In this document: piece after piece, positions 1-7,837 of the stretch
Position numbering within the stretch: position 1 is the stretch's first letter
Layout of the letters: each line of letters begins with the position of its first letter
DNA from: CAZGQY01 sp964528035
Lineage (GTDB): Bacteria > Pseudomonadota > Gammaproteobacteria > Methylococcales > UBA1147
DNA: 15,380 bases
Direction: 5' to 3'
Assembly (NCBI GenBank): GCA_964528035.1
Contig: CAZGQY010000102.1
Coordinates: forward strand, 1 to 15,380
Program-made: the position numbers and the translations under genes
Notes under the pieces: model-generated
What the model saw: the letters and a program-made list of their open reading frames with translations, nothing else
The model's database searches: none
What the model was told of the DNA's origin: nothing

Positions 1-1
1 A

Positions 2-2848
2 CTTAACAGCAATGATGGCGATGAGTGGGATACTCTGGTGGTGGATGTTTTTATCCCTGCCGGTGCAACCAGCATGACCGTCCAGGCACTCTCAGAAGAT
101 CGTCTTGCAAGCGGTAATCTTCCGGCATCCTTTGTTTGGCTGGCATCTGGCTTGTCAGTGCCGCCGCCAACCGCACCAGTTGTAGAAATCTGCACACTGG
201 TTACGCTCAATCCGGATATGGTCAGCGATTTTTCAGATGCGGATGGCATAGCCGGCGATGGCTGTGACGTTTTTCCTCAGTCTATTCCAGTAGGAACAAT
301 TGGAAACGTCGATGGTACATATAGACTAAAGGTCACAAACACCGGGTCAGAAGTTCTGACAAATGTGCGTATAAACTCAACCGATTTCGGTTTGGTCGAT
401 GTTCCTGTTCCCGCGGCTTGTGGTGATCTGGATCCGGGCGAAATGTGTATTATTAATTTTGATGAGCCTGGTTTTGATGGCCCCAATCTGAAAGTACTGG
501 ATGTTTGTCAGGCACCGGGTAATGTAACCAAGATGGCAACAGTAAATGCCGAAGGAATCATTTCTGGAACACCTGTCAGTGACGATGATCCGGCAGTGGT
601 AGATTGTAACGCGGAACCGCGTATCGATCTGCGCAAAGAAGTCAGTCTTGATGGCGGACCTTTTGGTGATGCCAATACACCTGCGGCAGGACCGAGTGGT
701 ATATTGGGTGCAGATGCGGAATATCGTATCGTTGTAGAGAATACCGGTACTGACATTCTAAATGCTGCGGTCGTTAGTGATGCGACTTTGGGATTAGTAA
801 ATGTACCTGTCCCAGGGGGTCCTTTGGCACCTGGAGATATACGTACTATAACTTCTGGAGATGCTGGCTTTAGCCCGCTGTCTGTGGGTGATCGTTGTGA
901 TACGATCGGTGAAAAGCTGAATATGGCTCGAGTTGATGCAACTGGCCAGAACAGTGGATTACCTGTTGAAGATGTTGATCCAGCGTACGTAGTATGTCAG
1001 AACCCACAGATCGAGTTGTTGAAACGCGTCAGTATCAATGGCGTGGATTTCTTCGATGCTGATATGGCAGGTGATACTGATGTACCGGTCGGAATTGTTG
1101 GACAGACCGATGCAACCTATGAACTGATCGTTAAGAATATCGGTTCTGAGGTACTTGTCGATGTAGTTATTAACGACGCAACTTTAGGTTTAGTGAACGT
1201 TTCTGTAGGCACTTTGATAGTGGGTGAATCACGTACCATAGGTATGGGAGACGCTGGCTTTGGTGCTTTGTTTGTTGAAGGACGTTGTGAAGGCACGCCA
1301 GGCAATAAAATGAATATTGCTTCGGTTGCAGCAACAGGTGAGGATACGGGAGCTGGAGTCAGTGATGACAACCCGGCTAATGTACGTTGTATTGTTGGAC
1401 CGGAAATCAGGCTGCTTAAGGAAGTCAGCTTGACCGGTGGCGCACCGTTCTTTCCTGCGGATACAGCAGCAACTGCACCCACAGGCTTGTTAGGTGCTGA
1501 CGCGACTTATCGTTTGATCGTAACAAATATTGGTGACGAAGATCTCAGCAATATTAAGGTCAGTGATTCCACTCTTGGATTGAATGACGTATTAATCCCT
1601 GATCTGTCGATTGGTGGTGAACATGTTATTGATGTCGGTAGTTTCGGTGGATTCCAGGAGTTATCAGTGCCTGGGCGATGTGACTCTGTTGGCACCAAGC
1701 TGAACATTGCTTCGGTGAGTGCAGAAGGTGATATCACCGGTGAAGCGGTAACAGACGACAATCCGGCCAATGTTGTATGTGAAGCGCCGGTCGTTTGCGA
1801 GCTTTCGGTTGATAGTACCTGTATTGTTGATGTACCACCAGAAGACCTGTTGTGTACCAGCAAAATACGTTCCACGACCTTACGTTACACCGGTCCGGAT
1901 CGCTTGGGTGTAACAGTCACATTTGAGGGTAAAGACGGTGGTTCGTCTACTTATGCCGATGTCGATTTGGTTAGCGGTACGATATTGACAAAAGTCAGCC
2001 CGGACGGTGATGCCTGGACAGTAGATGGAGAAACAACAGGAGATGGGGATTTAGGTTCAAAAACCTCTATATACATCGATGGTGAATTGCTAGAAGTCAT
2101 TCATACCAGTTGTTCTGCGATCTACGTTGCCGGTGCACCAGCACCTCTGGACGGAAATTCTCCGGGTAATCCAGCAAAAGGTGACCCTTCACCAAACTGG
2201 TATGTCCTTACTTTCGAGCAAAAGGACGGTAGGTTTGTTGATGGAACTGATCCGGGCCCGCTGGCCGGTGCAGATGCTTGTACAGTACCTTTCGATGGTG
2301 GTGATGTGACTTATGCCTACCAGGTGGTAAATACGGGCGCAACCGATGTCGATGTCACCAGCGTGCTGGATGACAAGATTGGCGAGCAACTGGCAGCTCC
2401 ACCTGCGTTTTTGGCGCCGGGAGATGAGTTGAGTCTATTGTCTGCACCGGTATTCATTGATCAATTGACAACGAATACTGTACTTGTTGAAGCCAATGTT
2501 GCTGGCAATGCAAGCGTTGAATGTGCGGCGACCGATGCTGTAACCGTTCGGCCTGATGATGAATCTAAAGGCTCTAAAGGCTCTAAAGGCTCTAAAGGCT
2601 CTAAAGGCTCTAAAGGCTCTAAAGGTTCTAAAGGCTCTAAAGGTTCTAAAGGCTCTAAAGGCTCTAAAGGCTCTAAAGGTTCTAAAGGCTCTAAAGGTTC
2701 TAAAGGCTCTAAGGGCTCTAAGGGCTCTAAGGGCTCTAAGGGCTCTAAGGGCTCCAAGGGTTCTAAGGGCTCCAAGGGCTCTAAGGGCTCTAAGGGTTCT
2801 AAGGGTTCTAAAGGCTCTAAGGGCAAGAAGGGCTATAGGAGATATTAA
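2..2848 (+). CDS. Secreted DUF11-like repeat protein with (SKG)29 tail, 5'-truncated
   Basis: The frame is open to the left edge, so the true start lies outside; the GTG at 38 is only the first in-window start-like codon. Four ~130-residue modules follow one another (about 179-614, 617-1003, 1005-1398, 1399-1782). Each has a 'DLRKEVS'-like opening strand, a YRLxVxNxG core, 'DATLGLVNV' and an 'SDDNPAxVxC' closing strand. This resembles the DUF11/Ig-like stalk repeats of surface proteins. Next comes a domain with a TSCS motif (about 1783-2200), then a further DUF11-like 'YAYQVVNTGATDV' domain. The chain ends in 29 Ser-Lys-Gly triplets and KKGYRRY. There is no LPXTG, PEP-CTERM or transmembrane anchor. 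Each module carries paired Cys, consistent with an extracytoplasmic location. Role inferred as adhesin or matrix protein; the lysine tail could bind polyanions. A terminator follows. Confidence 0.8.
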   Translation, partial: LNSNDGDEWDTLVVDVFIPAGATSMTVQALSEDRLASGNLPASFVWLASGLSVPPPTAPVVEICTLVTLNPDMVSDFSDADGIAGDGCDVFPQSIPVGTIGNVDGTYRLKVTNTGSEVLTNVRINSTDFGLVDVPVPAACGDLDPGEMCIINFDEPGFDGPNLKVLDVCQAPGNVTKMATVNAEGIISGTPVSDDDPAVVDCNAEPRIDLRKEVSLDGGPFGDANTPAAGPSGILGADAEYRIVVENTGTDILNAAVVSDATLGLVNVPVPGGPLAPGDIRTITSGDAGFSPLSVGDRCDTIGEKLNMARVDATGQNSGLPVEDVDPAYVVCQNPQIELLKRVSINGVDFFDADMAGDTDVPVGIVGQTDATYELIVKNIGSEVLVDVVINDATLGLVNVSVGTLIVGESRTIGMGDAGFGALFVEGRCEGTPGNKMNIASVAATGEDTGAGVSDDNPANVRCIVGPEIRLLKEVSLTGGAPFFPADTAATAPTGLLGADATYRLIVTNIGDEDLSNIKVSDSTLGLNDVLIPDLSIGGEHVIDVGSFGGFQELSVPGRCDSVGTKLNIASVSAEGDITGEAVTDDNPANVVCEAPVVCELSVDSTCIVDVPPEDLLCTSKIRSTTLRYTGPDRLGVTVTFEGKDGGSSTYADVDLVSGTILTKVSPDGDAWTVDGETTGDGDLGSKTSIYIDGELLEVIHTSCSAIYVAGAPAPLDGNSPGNPAKGDPSPNWYVLTFEQKDGRFVDGTDPGPLAGADACTVPFDGGDVTYAYQVVNTGATDVDVTSVLDDKIGEQLAAPPAFLAPGDELSLLSAPVFIDQLTTNTVLVEANVAGNASVECAATDAVTVRPDDESKGSKGSKGSKGSKGSKGSKGSKGSKGSKGSKGSKGSKGSKGSKGSKGSKGSKGSKGSKGSKGSKGSKGSKGSKGSKGSKGSKGSKGKKGYRRY
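2564..2824 (+). repeat. 29 tandem 9-bp units encoding Ser-Lys-Gly
   Basis: There are twenty-nine perfect in-frame 9-bp units of the type TCTAARGGY. Units 1-16 use AAA for lysine; units 17-29 use AAG except unit 28. GGT glycine codons occur at units 7, 9, 13 and 15, which suggests duplication of a six-unit (54-bp) block. Two units use TCC. A further TCTAAAGGC lies beyond the stop codon at 2853-2861 in another frame. Copy-number change would alter tail length without a frameshift. Confidence 0.97.
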
Positions 2849-2921
2849 AAAGTCTAAAGGCAAATTGAGCCTAAACGTGATCGTGGCACCGTAGGTGGTA
2901 CAGTCTAACCAGGCTTGTACG

Positions 2922-2952
2922 ATAACCGTCTCGATATTATCGAGGCGGTTAT
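2922..2952 (+). terminator. Stem-loop with weak T-tract
   Basis: ATAACCGTCTCGAT pairs with ATCGAGGCGGTTAT, 14 bp with a single G-U pair and a 3-nt loop. It is followed by TCCAATTT rather than a clean U-run. It could be a weak first terminator or a 3'-end-stabilising hairpin of the surface-protein transcript. Confidence 0.55.
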
Positions 2953-2983
2953 TCCAATTTCACTAAGAATGGGTTCATAATTG

Positions 2984-3016
2984 AAAAAGCCGTTAGTGAT
3001 AACTAACGGCTTTTTT
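2984..3016 (+). terminator. Rho-independent terminator
   Basis: The stem GCCGTTAG/CTAACGGC is flanked by an A-tract on the left and TTTTTT on the right, with a 6-nt loop. It is a textbook intrinsic terminator for the gene ending at 2848. The A-tract could also make it work on the other strand. Confidence 0.9.
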
Positions 3017-3184
3017 ATTGTTTGATTTGATTTGAATTGGACACTTTAACTTTTGACTGATTTAATACTATTAAACTGTCAGGAACGCAGTTGTACTTCT
3101 GATTCGAGAAACACGGTGACACCGGAGTTCATATGTATTTTTTTAGGTGTTATTATCTCTTATGGCGAATGATATTAGATAGAA

Positions 3185-3904
3185 ATGACGATTAAGATTA
3201 ATCCTTTAATTGTGGCACTTAGCATGACGCTGGTTGTCGTTTTACTGGCGACGATGCACATATTTCAGTTGATTATTTATTATGAAATCAACGACCCTAA
3301 GGTTTTCAATTTTATAAAAATGGTTGATTTTGACTATGAAGGGAATTTACCGTCACTCTATTCATCATTAGCAATGATCTATTGTGCTGCATTGTTGTGT
3401 GTAATTGCTATAAAACACAGGCGAGATGGGGCTGCTGGCCAATATCACTGGGTGGGACTCAGCGTTATTTTCTTGCTGTTAGGGATTGATGAAGGCGTTG
3501 GTTTGCATGAAGAAATTGGCGACCTGACAGAGAATTTTGTAGAAGTTTCCGGTTATCTGTATTTTGCCTGGGTGATCCCTTATGGCATAGCATTCCTAGT
3601 GTTCTGTATTGCTTATCTAAGGTTTTTGATTATCCTGCCCAGGAAAACAGCAATTCAGTTTGTTATTGCCGGCGTTTTGTATGTTACTGGTGCGCTTGGA
3701 ATCGAAGTGATTAGTGCTCAGGAAGCAGACGCTCACGGTACTAAGACGGTTCTATATAGCACGCTTTATACTATTGAAGAACTTTGCGAAATGTTTGGCG
3801 TTATAGTGTTTGCGTATGCATTAATGCGTTATATCGGTGACCATATCGGTCCTTGCAATATTGTCATTTCAAATACCGAATCCGAGCAGCAGGCAGCAGA
3901 GTAG
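3185..3904 (+). CDS. Multi-pass membrane protein, unknown function
   Basis: This 239-residue protein has about six hydrophobic segments (roughly residues 8-31, 57-76, 88-104, 124-148, 156-175, 195-215). Polar residues cluster at membrane edges: D102-E103 and H108-E109-E110 in 'GIDEGVGLHEE', E174, and E198-E199 with E202 in 'YTIEELCEMFG'. Such an Asp/Glu/His set inside a membrane core could hold a metal or carry protons, but I do not recognise the family and assign no reaction. The ATG at 3185 lacks a good Shine-Dalgarno; M14 (3224) is an alternative start. The gene stands alone, insulated by the terminator at 2984-3016, and is convergent with ychJ. Its low GC matches the flanking chromosome rather than the downstream cassette. 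Confidence 0.75.
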   Translation: MTIKINPLIVALSMTLVVVLLATMHIFQLIIYYEINDPKVFNFIKMVDFDYEGNLPSLYSSLAMIYCAALLCVIAIKHRRDGAAGQYHWVGLSVIFLLLGIDEGVGLHEEIGDLTENFVEVSGYLYFAWVIPYGIAFLVFCIAYLRFLIILPRKTAIQFVIAGVLYVTGALGIEVISAQEADAHGTKTVLYSTLYTIEELCEMFGVIVFAYALMRYIGDHIGPCNIVISNTESEQQAAE

Positions 3905-3987
3905 GGTTAATTAATAGATATAAAATAAGGTAAATGCCTTAGACTCTAAGTTCAATGTGGCCTGGTCTGGATAGGCTTATCGAGTTT

Positions 3988-4482
3988 TCAATTCTTTTCG
4001 CAGCACCGCTTGGCTTTTTTTCCACTGCCGCAGGGACAGGGCGCATTGCGGCCCTGATTGGTTTTTTCTCCGACTTTAGCAATCGATCTGACCTTGCCAT
4101 CCAAATAAACCCATAGTTTATCTGATTTACGGAAACGACTGATTTCACGCATCACATGTTGTTTTCCATCTGAATCGTAATAGGCCTTGAATTCAACAAT
4201 GCCTTTTTTATCGCTGGCTTCGCCTTTTTTTCGGCTAATTATTTCAAGCTGCGTCCAATCCACTGTTTCTTTTGAAAAGTCGATTTTGGCCGGGCGGGTC
4301 GTTTTGTCCCAGGTATCCAGTAAATAGTCCACGTTTCGTAGTGCATAAGCGGTGAATCGTGAGCGCATTAACTGTTCGGCGGTTAGCGCCTGAGAATGGC
4401 CAGTATGGAGAAGTTCGCAACATTCAGTGTACGAGAGTTCTGATCCGCATAGGCAGTTTGGATTTTGGGGGGGGATGTTCAT
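3988..4482 (-). CDS. ychJ: YchJ-family SEC-C motif protein (UPF0225)
   Basis: This 164-residue protein has the diagnostic YchJ layout. An N-terminal Cys cluster (C10, C12, C21-C22) is followed by 'MRSRFTAYA' and 'DYLLDTW', a central NTF2-like alpha+beta domain ('FKAYYDSDG', 'ISRFRKSDKLWVYLDG'), and a C-terminal SEC-C zinc motif 'GRNAPCPCGSGKKAKRCC' (C149, C151, C160, C161). SEC-C is the zinc/SecB-binding motif also found at the end of SecA. The cellular role of YchJ is not established. Length is normal for the family. The reading frame starts at the ATG on the minus strand at 4482-4480; a GGAG lies about 14 nt upstream, which is far. Codons 3-5 contain a run of eight C. Confidence 0.93.
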   Translation of the reverse strand: MNIPPQNPNCLCGSELSYTECCELLHTGHSQALTAEQLMRSRFTAYALRNVDYLLDTWDKTTRPAKIDFSKETVDWTQLEIISRKKGEASDKKGIVEFKAYYDSDGKQHVMREISRFRKSDKLWVYLDGKVRSIAKVGEKTNQGRNAPCPCGSGKKAKRCCEKN

Positions 4483-4630
4483 TTTTTAATGGGCCACTCC
4501 AATTAAGGGATCAAAAATATTAATGCCAGTTTTGAATTTATCATTCCGACTGTAAGACAGCAATACAAAAGAATGCAAGAGTGGCTTCAGAGTACCGGAT
4601 CCCATTTTCAAAACAATGGGTTACACGTTT

Positions 4631-4770
4631 CTCACGGATAACATTATTAGACCGATTTTTTGTAGGCTGGCGTTGAGCTTGCGAAACCCAGCGGGTATAG
4701 GTTAATGATGAGTTTCGTTCCTCAACAACAGCCTACTTTATTTGATTGGGTATCACTAATTTTCCGTGAG
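4631..4770. repeat. Palindromic MITE-like element (~140 bp)
   Basis: Nested inverted repeats span the element. The outer ends are CTCACGGA (4631-4638) and TCCGTGAG (4763-4770), with partial similarity continuing inward (ATTATTAG/CACTAAT region). The inner arms are GTAGGCTG..GTTGAG....CGAAAC (4662-4687) and its near-reverse complement (4712-4736). No transposase ORF is present. The core resembles 'GTAGGNTGGGTTGAG..CGAAACCCA'-type palindromes dispersed in many proteobacterial genomes. A clear target-site duplication was not seen. Confidence 0.7.
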
Positions 4771-4804
4771 ATCATGAGTTCTGGACTTAGGATTTATCGT
4801 TGTT

Positions 4805-4834
4805 TTGGTCAATTTAACTCAAACGTATTACTAT
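4805..4834 (+). promoter_or_regulatory. Candidate sigma70-type promoter for the cassette
   Basis: TTGGTC (4805-4810) and TACTAT (4829-4834) are separated by 18 bp, about 120 bp upstream of the first cassette gene and just downstream of the palindromic element. The match is moderate and based only on the sequence; other AT-rich hexamers nearby could serve. Confidence 0.3.
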
Positions 4835-4957
4835 AGCTAAATACGCATTTGTAAGCTGTGTAAAATGAATCACGTAGGTATTCAAAAGTATACTTAACCG
4901 GATTAGTTGCGAATTAATTATTCGGCTTTTAAGGCAGTAAACGTGACTGGAGGATAA

Positions 4958-5248
4958 ATGAGTAATATCCGCTTAAACGAAATGATCGAGAATCTCCGAT
5001 CCGAATTGATGCAAGCTAAAGAATCGGGCAAGGGAAAAGAATTACAGTTTTTGGTTGAGGATGTGGAGATAGAGGTTGAAGTGCTGGCAAGCAAAAAAGC
5101 AGGAGGTGGCGGTAAAGTCGATTTTTGGGTTTATACTGCTGAACTTGCGGGCGAGCTGGCTCAGGCTTCAAAGCAGAAATTAAAGCTTCGGCTTAAACCG
5201 TTGACAGAAGATGGCGATCTCAAGGTTAGTCGACGCGGTAAAAAATAA
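4958..5248 (+). CDS. Trypsin-co-occurring domain 2 (trypco2) protein
   Basis: This 96-residue protein opens with an amphipathic helix ('LNEMIENLRSELMQAKESG'). It continues with 'LQFLVEDVEIEVEVLASKKAGGGGKVDF' and 'KQKLKLRLKPL', then a basic tail. That is the helix plus beta-strand pattern of the trypco2 domain, known from genes next to trypsin-like proteases in prokaryotic conflict systems. No catalytic residues are visible. In this family it is thought to be an adaptor or regulator of the protease, and the next gene here is indeed a trypsin-like protease. A good Shine-Dalgarno (GGAGG, 4949-4953) sits 4 nt before the ATG and fixes the start. It is the first gene of the cassette. An 85-bp gap with a large hairpin separates it from the protease gene. 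Confidence 0.85.
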   Translation: MSNIRLNEMIENLRSELMQAKESGKGKELQFLVEDVEIEVEVLASKKAGGGGKVDFWVYTAELAGELAQASKQKLKLRLKPLTEDGDLKVSRRGKK

Positions 5249-5258
5249 GTCGTATTCG

Positions 5259-5301
5259 ATCAGTGGCATGACATCGAACTTCCATACGCCATGGCACTGA
5301 T
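5259..5301 (+). promoter_or_regulatory. Hairpin between trypco2 and protease genes
   Basis: ATCAGTGGCATG (5259-5270) and CATGGCACTGAT (5290-5301) form a 12-bp stem with one mismatch and a 19-nt loop, extendable outward by G-U pairs. No U-tract follows, so it is not a simple terminator. It may set the ratio of trypco2 to protease by partial termination, RNA processing, or as a DNA dyad. Confidence 0.5.
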
Positions 5302-5333
5302 TGGACAATTGATAGCGATGGAAATGTTGGATA

Positions 5334-6848
5334 ATGAATAAAGATCTGGCCGCTGAAATCTACGTGCCTACCCAGGACGGAAAGGGAGAAATAGGCACAG
5401 GTTATCCGGTTGCCAAGAACCTAATTTTGACCGCATTACATGTGGTGAGCCCTAAGGATCGGGATCCTCATCAGCCTATCGAAATTCGATTTTCGGGTGG
5501 CGATTGGTGCGTTTGTGCTTCCGAACTTATTTGGCAGAGCGATGATGAACTGGACGTTGCATTGCTGCAATGTGATTTTCCGCAAGCGGTGTCCAGAGAA
5601 GTGTTCGGTTTTCTTTCAGGAAGCCGTCCTCAGGATCATTCAAAATGGTCGGGTGCCGGTTTCGCATACGCGGGTGTGGACGACAAAACCGGTCAACCTC
5701 GAATGGTTAACGCTCTGGGTAAGGTTTTTTCGGCGCAGGATAAAGACTCTCAATTCGAATTGGGCGCGGAGTTTCCTCCAGACATCAAGGAGGGTTGGCA
5801 GGGCATTTCGGGTAGCCCGGTGTTCGTGCACGGGCGAATTATCGGCGTCATCGTGGTGTGTCCAGCGAATTTTCGGGCTGAGCGTCTGCGTGCCACACCG
5901 GTTTGGAAACTGTTGGAGGATACGGCGTTTAGAAAAGCTGTCGGTTATGACGACCAGCTTGAACGTCGTCGCCGTTTCGAAGTCCAAATTGCACAAATTC
6001 TTGAAGATTCTGAAGCCGCGATAGAGGCTGTGATCCAAGGCTTACAGCCGCCTGTCAATCTTGCAGGTGTGCCGATACTGACTCAGGCTAAAGAATCCGC
6101 AAAAAGACTGCTCGATCTTGATGTGCCGGAGGTTATCGAACGTTGCCAACGCGCCCATGACAAACTTTGCATAGGCAATTTAGCCGATCATGCGCAGGTG
6201 GTGAGTGAGTTGATTCAATTGCTTCTTCCAGCGATCTATGATCATGGCGTTATTGAAGCCGTGCGCACCCGGAAATATAACATTGACGCGGCGCTTTTAG
6301 AGTTGCCAGCCGGTATCCGAACGGTTGCCGAAATTATCATGGCCGGGGTCGATCGGCGACAAACCCGTTTCCGCAGCGATAAGGAACGTTTTCCTGAGGG
6401 CGTTTATAGTTTACCGTTACCGCCGGAAGGTGGATTCGATGTCGATGGTACGGCATTTAAGGAAGCCTGGCATCAGCACCTGGACAACCAATTCCGCTTC
6501 GCCGATGCGGAAAAATTGCGCGAGGCCTGGGACGATTATATGATCAGTCGCTTCGCGAAACTGGAACCCAGAGCCCGCCAGCGACACTCACGCGAATATG
6601 TCGAGGATGTCGCCGACGAGTTGGATTATCGGGCAAGGACGCAGGGTAAAACCTATTACCTTTTGATCGATGTGCCTTCTGAAAAAGAAGCACGTGGAGC
6701 TGTCAGGAATCTAATTCGAGAATTGAAAGCAGATTATCCATCGGTGGTGTTCTTGCAACTCAATGATGATAGGGATTTGGAGCGCGCTGAACAGAAGACA
6801 TTCCGTCCACTCTGCGACCTGTTGCCGAAGAATAACGAGGAGGCATAA
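5334..6848 (+). CDS. Trypsin-like serine protease with helical C-terminal half
   Basis: This 504-residue protein has no signal peptide, so it is probably cytoplasmic. Residues ~1-195 are a trypsin/HtrA-like fold with the full triad in order: H36 in 'TALHVV', D74 in 'LDVALL' and S159 in 'GISGSP'. Residues ~200-400 are mostly helical. The last ~100 residues ('TYYLLIDVPSEKEARGAVRN', then a PSVVFLQL strand) look like a small alpha/beta domain I cannot name. It is the likely effector or signal-processing protease of the cassette, cutting itself, a partner or cell proteins when released. Its stop overlaps the next ATG (TAATG), implying translational coupling with the AAA+ gene. The ATG at 5334 overlaps the end of a tiny upstream frame. 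Protease call is strong; the C-terminal function is unknown. Confidence 0.88.
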   Translation: MNKDLAAEIYVPTQDGKGEIGTGYPVAKNLILTALHVVSPKDRDPHQPIEIRFSGGDWCVCASELIWQSDDELDVALLQCDFPQAVSREVFGFLSGSRPQDHSKWSGAGFAYAGVDDKTGQPRMVNALGKVFSAQDKDSQFELGAEFPPDIKEGWQGISGSPVFVHGRIIGVIVVCPANFRAERLRATPVWKLLEDTAFRKAVGYDDQLERRRRFEVQIAQILEDSEAAIEAVIQGLQPPVNLAGVPILTQAKESAKRLLDLDVPEVIERCQRAHDKLCIGNLADHAQVVSELIQLLLPAIYDHGVIEAVRTRKYNIDAALLELPAGIRTVAEIIMAGVDRRQTRFRSDKERFPEGVYSLPLPPEGGFDVDGTAFKEAWHQHLDNQFRFADAEKLREAWDDYMISRFAKLEPRARQRHSREYVEDVADELDYRARTQGKTYYLLIDVPSEKEARGAVRNLIRELKADYPSVVFLQLNDDRDLERAEQKTFRPLCDLLPKNNEEA

Positions 6849-7837
6849 TGAGATTTTTAAGAAACAAGGACCGGGATGTTGTCGAGCTGGCGGCCACCGA
6901 CGCGATGCCGGAGGCCGTTCACGTACTTGATGAGCGTAGTATTCAGGCGATAAATGCGGCGTTGGCGGCAAAACGACCGTTGCTGGTACGCGGTGAACCC
7001 GGCATTGGTAAAAGCCAACTGGCACGTGCCGCGGCAAAGGAGCTGGGTCGGGCTTATGTGCATCAGGTTGTCGACAGTCGCACCGAATCGCGCGATTTGT
7101 TATGGCATTTCGATGCCATAGAGCGCCTGGCTGAAGCTCAGCTACGCGGTGCATTGGGAGGGAGCCTTGCGGATGTTAAGCGGGACTTGAAAATTGCCAA
7201 TTACGTGCATCCGGGTCCGCTTTGGTGGGCATTCGATTGGGTGGGCGCAAAAAACCAGGCTGCTGTCGTAAGCCGTCCGCAACCAAAACAATGGGACGCC
7301 GGAAACCCCGACAACGGCTGCCTGGTGTTGATCGATGAGATCGATAAGGCCGAAAGCGATGTGCCTAATGGATTATTGGAAGCCCTGGGTGCGGGTACGT
7401 TTATTCCTCAGGGCTGCGACGAGCCTGTCCAGGTGGATAAAATAGCACCTTTAGTTATGATCACCACCAATGAAGAACGCGCGCTACCCGACGCGTTTTT
7501 GCGTCGTTGTCTGGTGTTGCATCTGGCATTGCCCAGCTTGCCGGATGATCGTACGGCTTTGCAAAGTTTATTAGTGGAACGCGGACGAGCACACTTTAAG
7601 GCGGCGGCGGATAGAGTGTTGGCTCAAGCGGCGAATATTCTGATTGATTACCGTCTGGAATTGCTGCGGCTGCATCGTTTGCCGCTGCCCGGTCAGGCTG
7701 AATATCTGGACTTGCTACGAGCGGTGATTAATCTGGGCGCTACCCCGGAACGGCAGGAAGAACTACTTTTCGAAATCGCCGATTATACAGTACGTAAACA
7801 CCCCGACCTCGCCTCGGCCGATGTTAAACGAAACTAA
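6848..7837 (+). CDS. MoxR-family AAA+ ATPase
   Basis: This 329-residue protein is of usual MoxR size. It has Walker A GEPGIGKS (49-56), Walker B 'CLVLIDEID' (D163, E164), sensor-1 'MITTNEE' with N208, and the arginine pair R219-R220 in 'FLRRCLVLHL'. The insert with 'HPGPLWWAFDW' before Walker B fits the MoxR/dynein-like clade. MoxR ATPases typically work with vWA-domain proteins as chaperone-like remodelers, and here the next gene encodes a vWA-like domain. The start overlaps the protease stop by one base and is preceded by GAGGAGG. The 3' end overlaps the following gene by 17 bp. In the vWA-MoxR-trypsin conflict systems this ATPase is thought to supply NTP-dependent gating of effector activation. 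Confidence 0.93.
   Translation: MRFLRNKDRDVVELAATDAMPEAVHVLDERSIQAINAALAAKRPLLVRGEPGIGKSQLARAAAKELGRAYVHQVVDSRTESRDLLWHFDAIERLAEAQLRGALGGSLADVKRDLKIANYVHPGPLWWAFDWVGAKNQAAVVSRPQPKQWDAGNPDNGCLVLIDEIDKAESDVPNGLLEALGAGTFIPQGCDEPVQVDKIAPLVMITTNEERALPDAFLRRCLVLHLALPSLPDDRTALQSLLVERGRAHFKAAADRVLAQAANILIDYRLELLRLHRLPLPGQAEYLDLLRAVINLGATPERQEELLFEIADYTVRKHPDLASADVKRN

Larger units (their letters stand above)
2849..3184. other. Intergenic region with two hairpins
   Basis: This 336-bp gap follows the surface-protein gene. It holds a stray SKG-type 9-bp unit (2853-2861), a long stem-loop (2922-2952) and a canonical terminator (2984-3016). The rest (3017-3184) is AT-rich and should carry the promoter of the next gene, but I could not find a well-spaced -35/-10 pair. 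I see no convincing ORF or RNA gene. Confidence 0.6.
4483..4957. other. Intergenic region: palindromic element and cassette promoter region
   Basis: This 475-bp gap lies between divergently transcribed ychJ and the trypco2 gene. It holds a small dyad CCCATT/AATGGG (4601-4620), the MITE-like palindrome at 4631-4770, and AT-rich DNA (4771-4940) expected to carry the promoter of the conflict cassette. No ORF in it looks like a gene. Confidence 0.6.

Noticed and set aside
2564..2824. CRISPR-like tandem repeat
   Set aside because: Units are 9 bp, contiguous, without spacers, and in frame with a gene.
2435..2863. Minus-strand and other-frame ORFs rich in Pro-Leu-Glu, Arg-Ala-Leu or Lys-Ala-Leu repeats
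   Set aside because: They are shadow frames of the 9-bp SKG array; any frame of a 9-bp repeat without a stop stays open.
3053..3074. Promoter TTGACT with TATTAA before the membrane-protein gene
   Set aside because: Spacing is only about 10 bp, too short for a sigma70 promoter.
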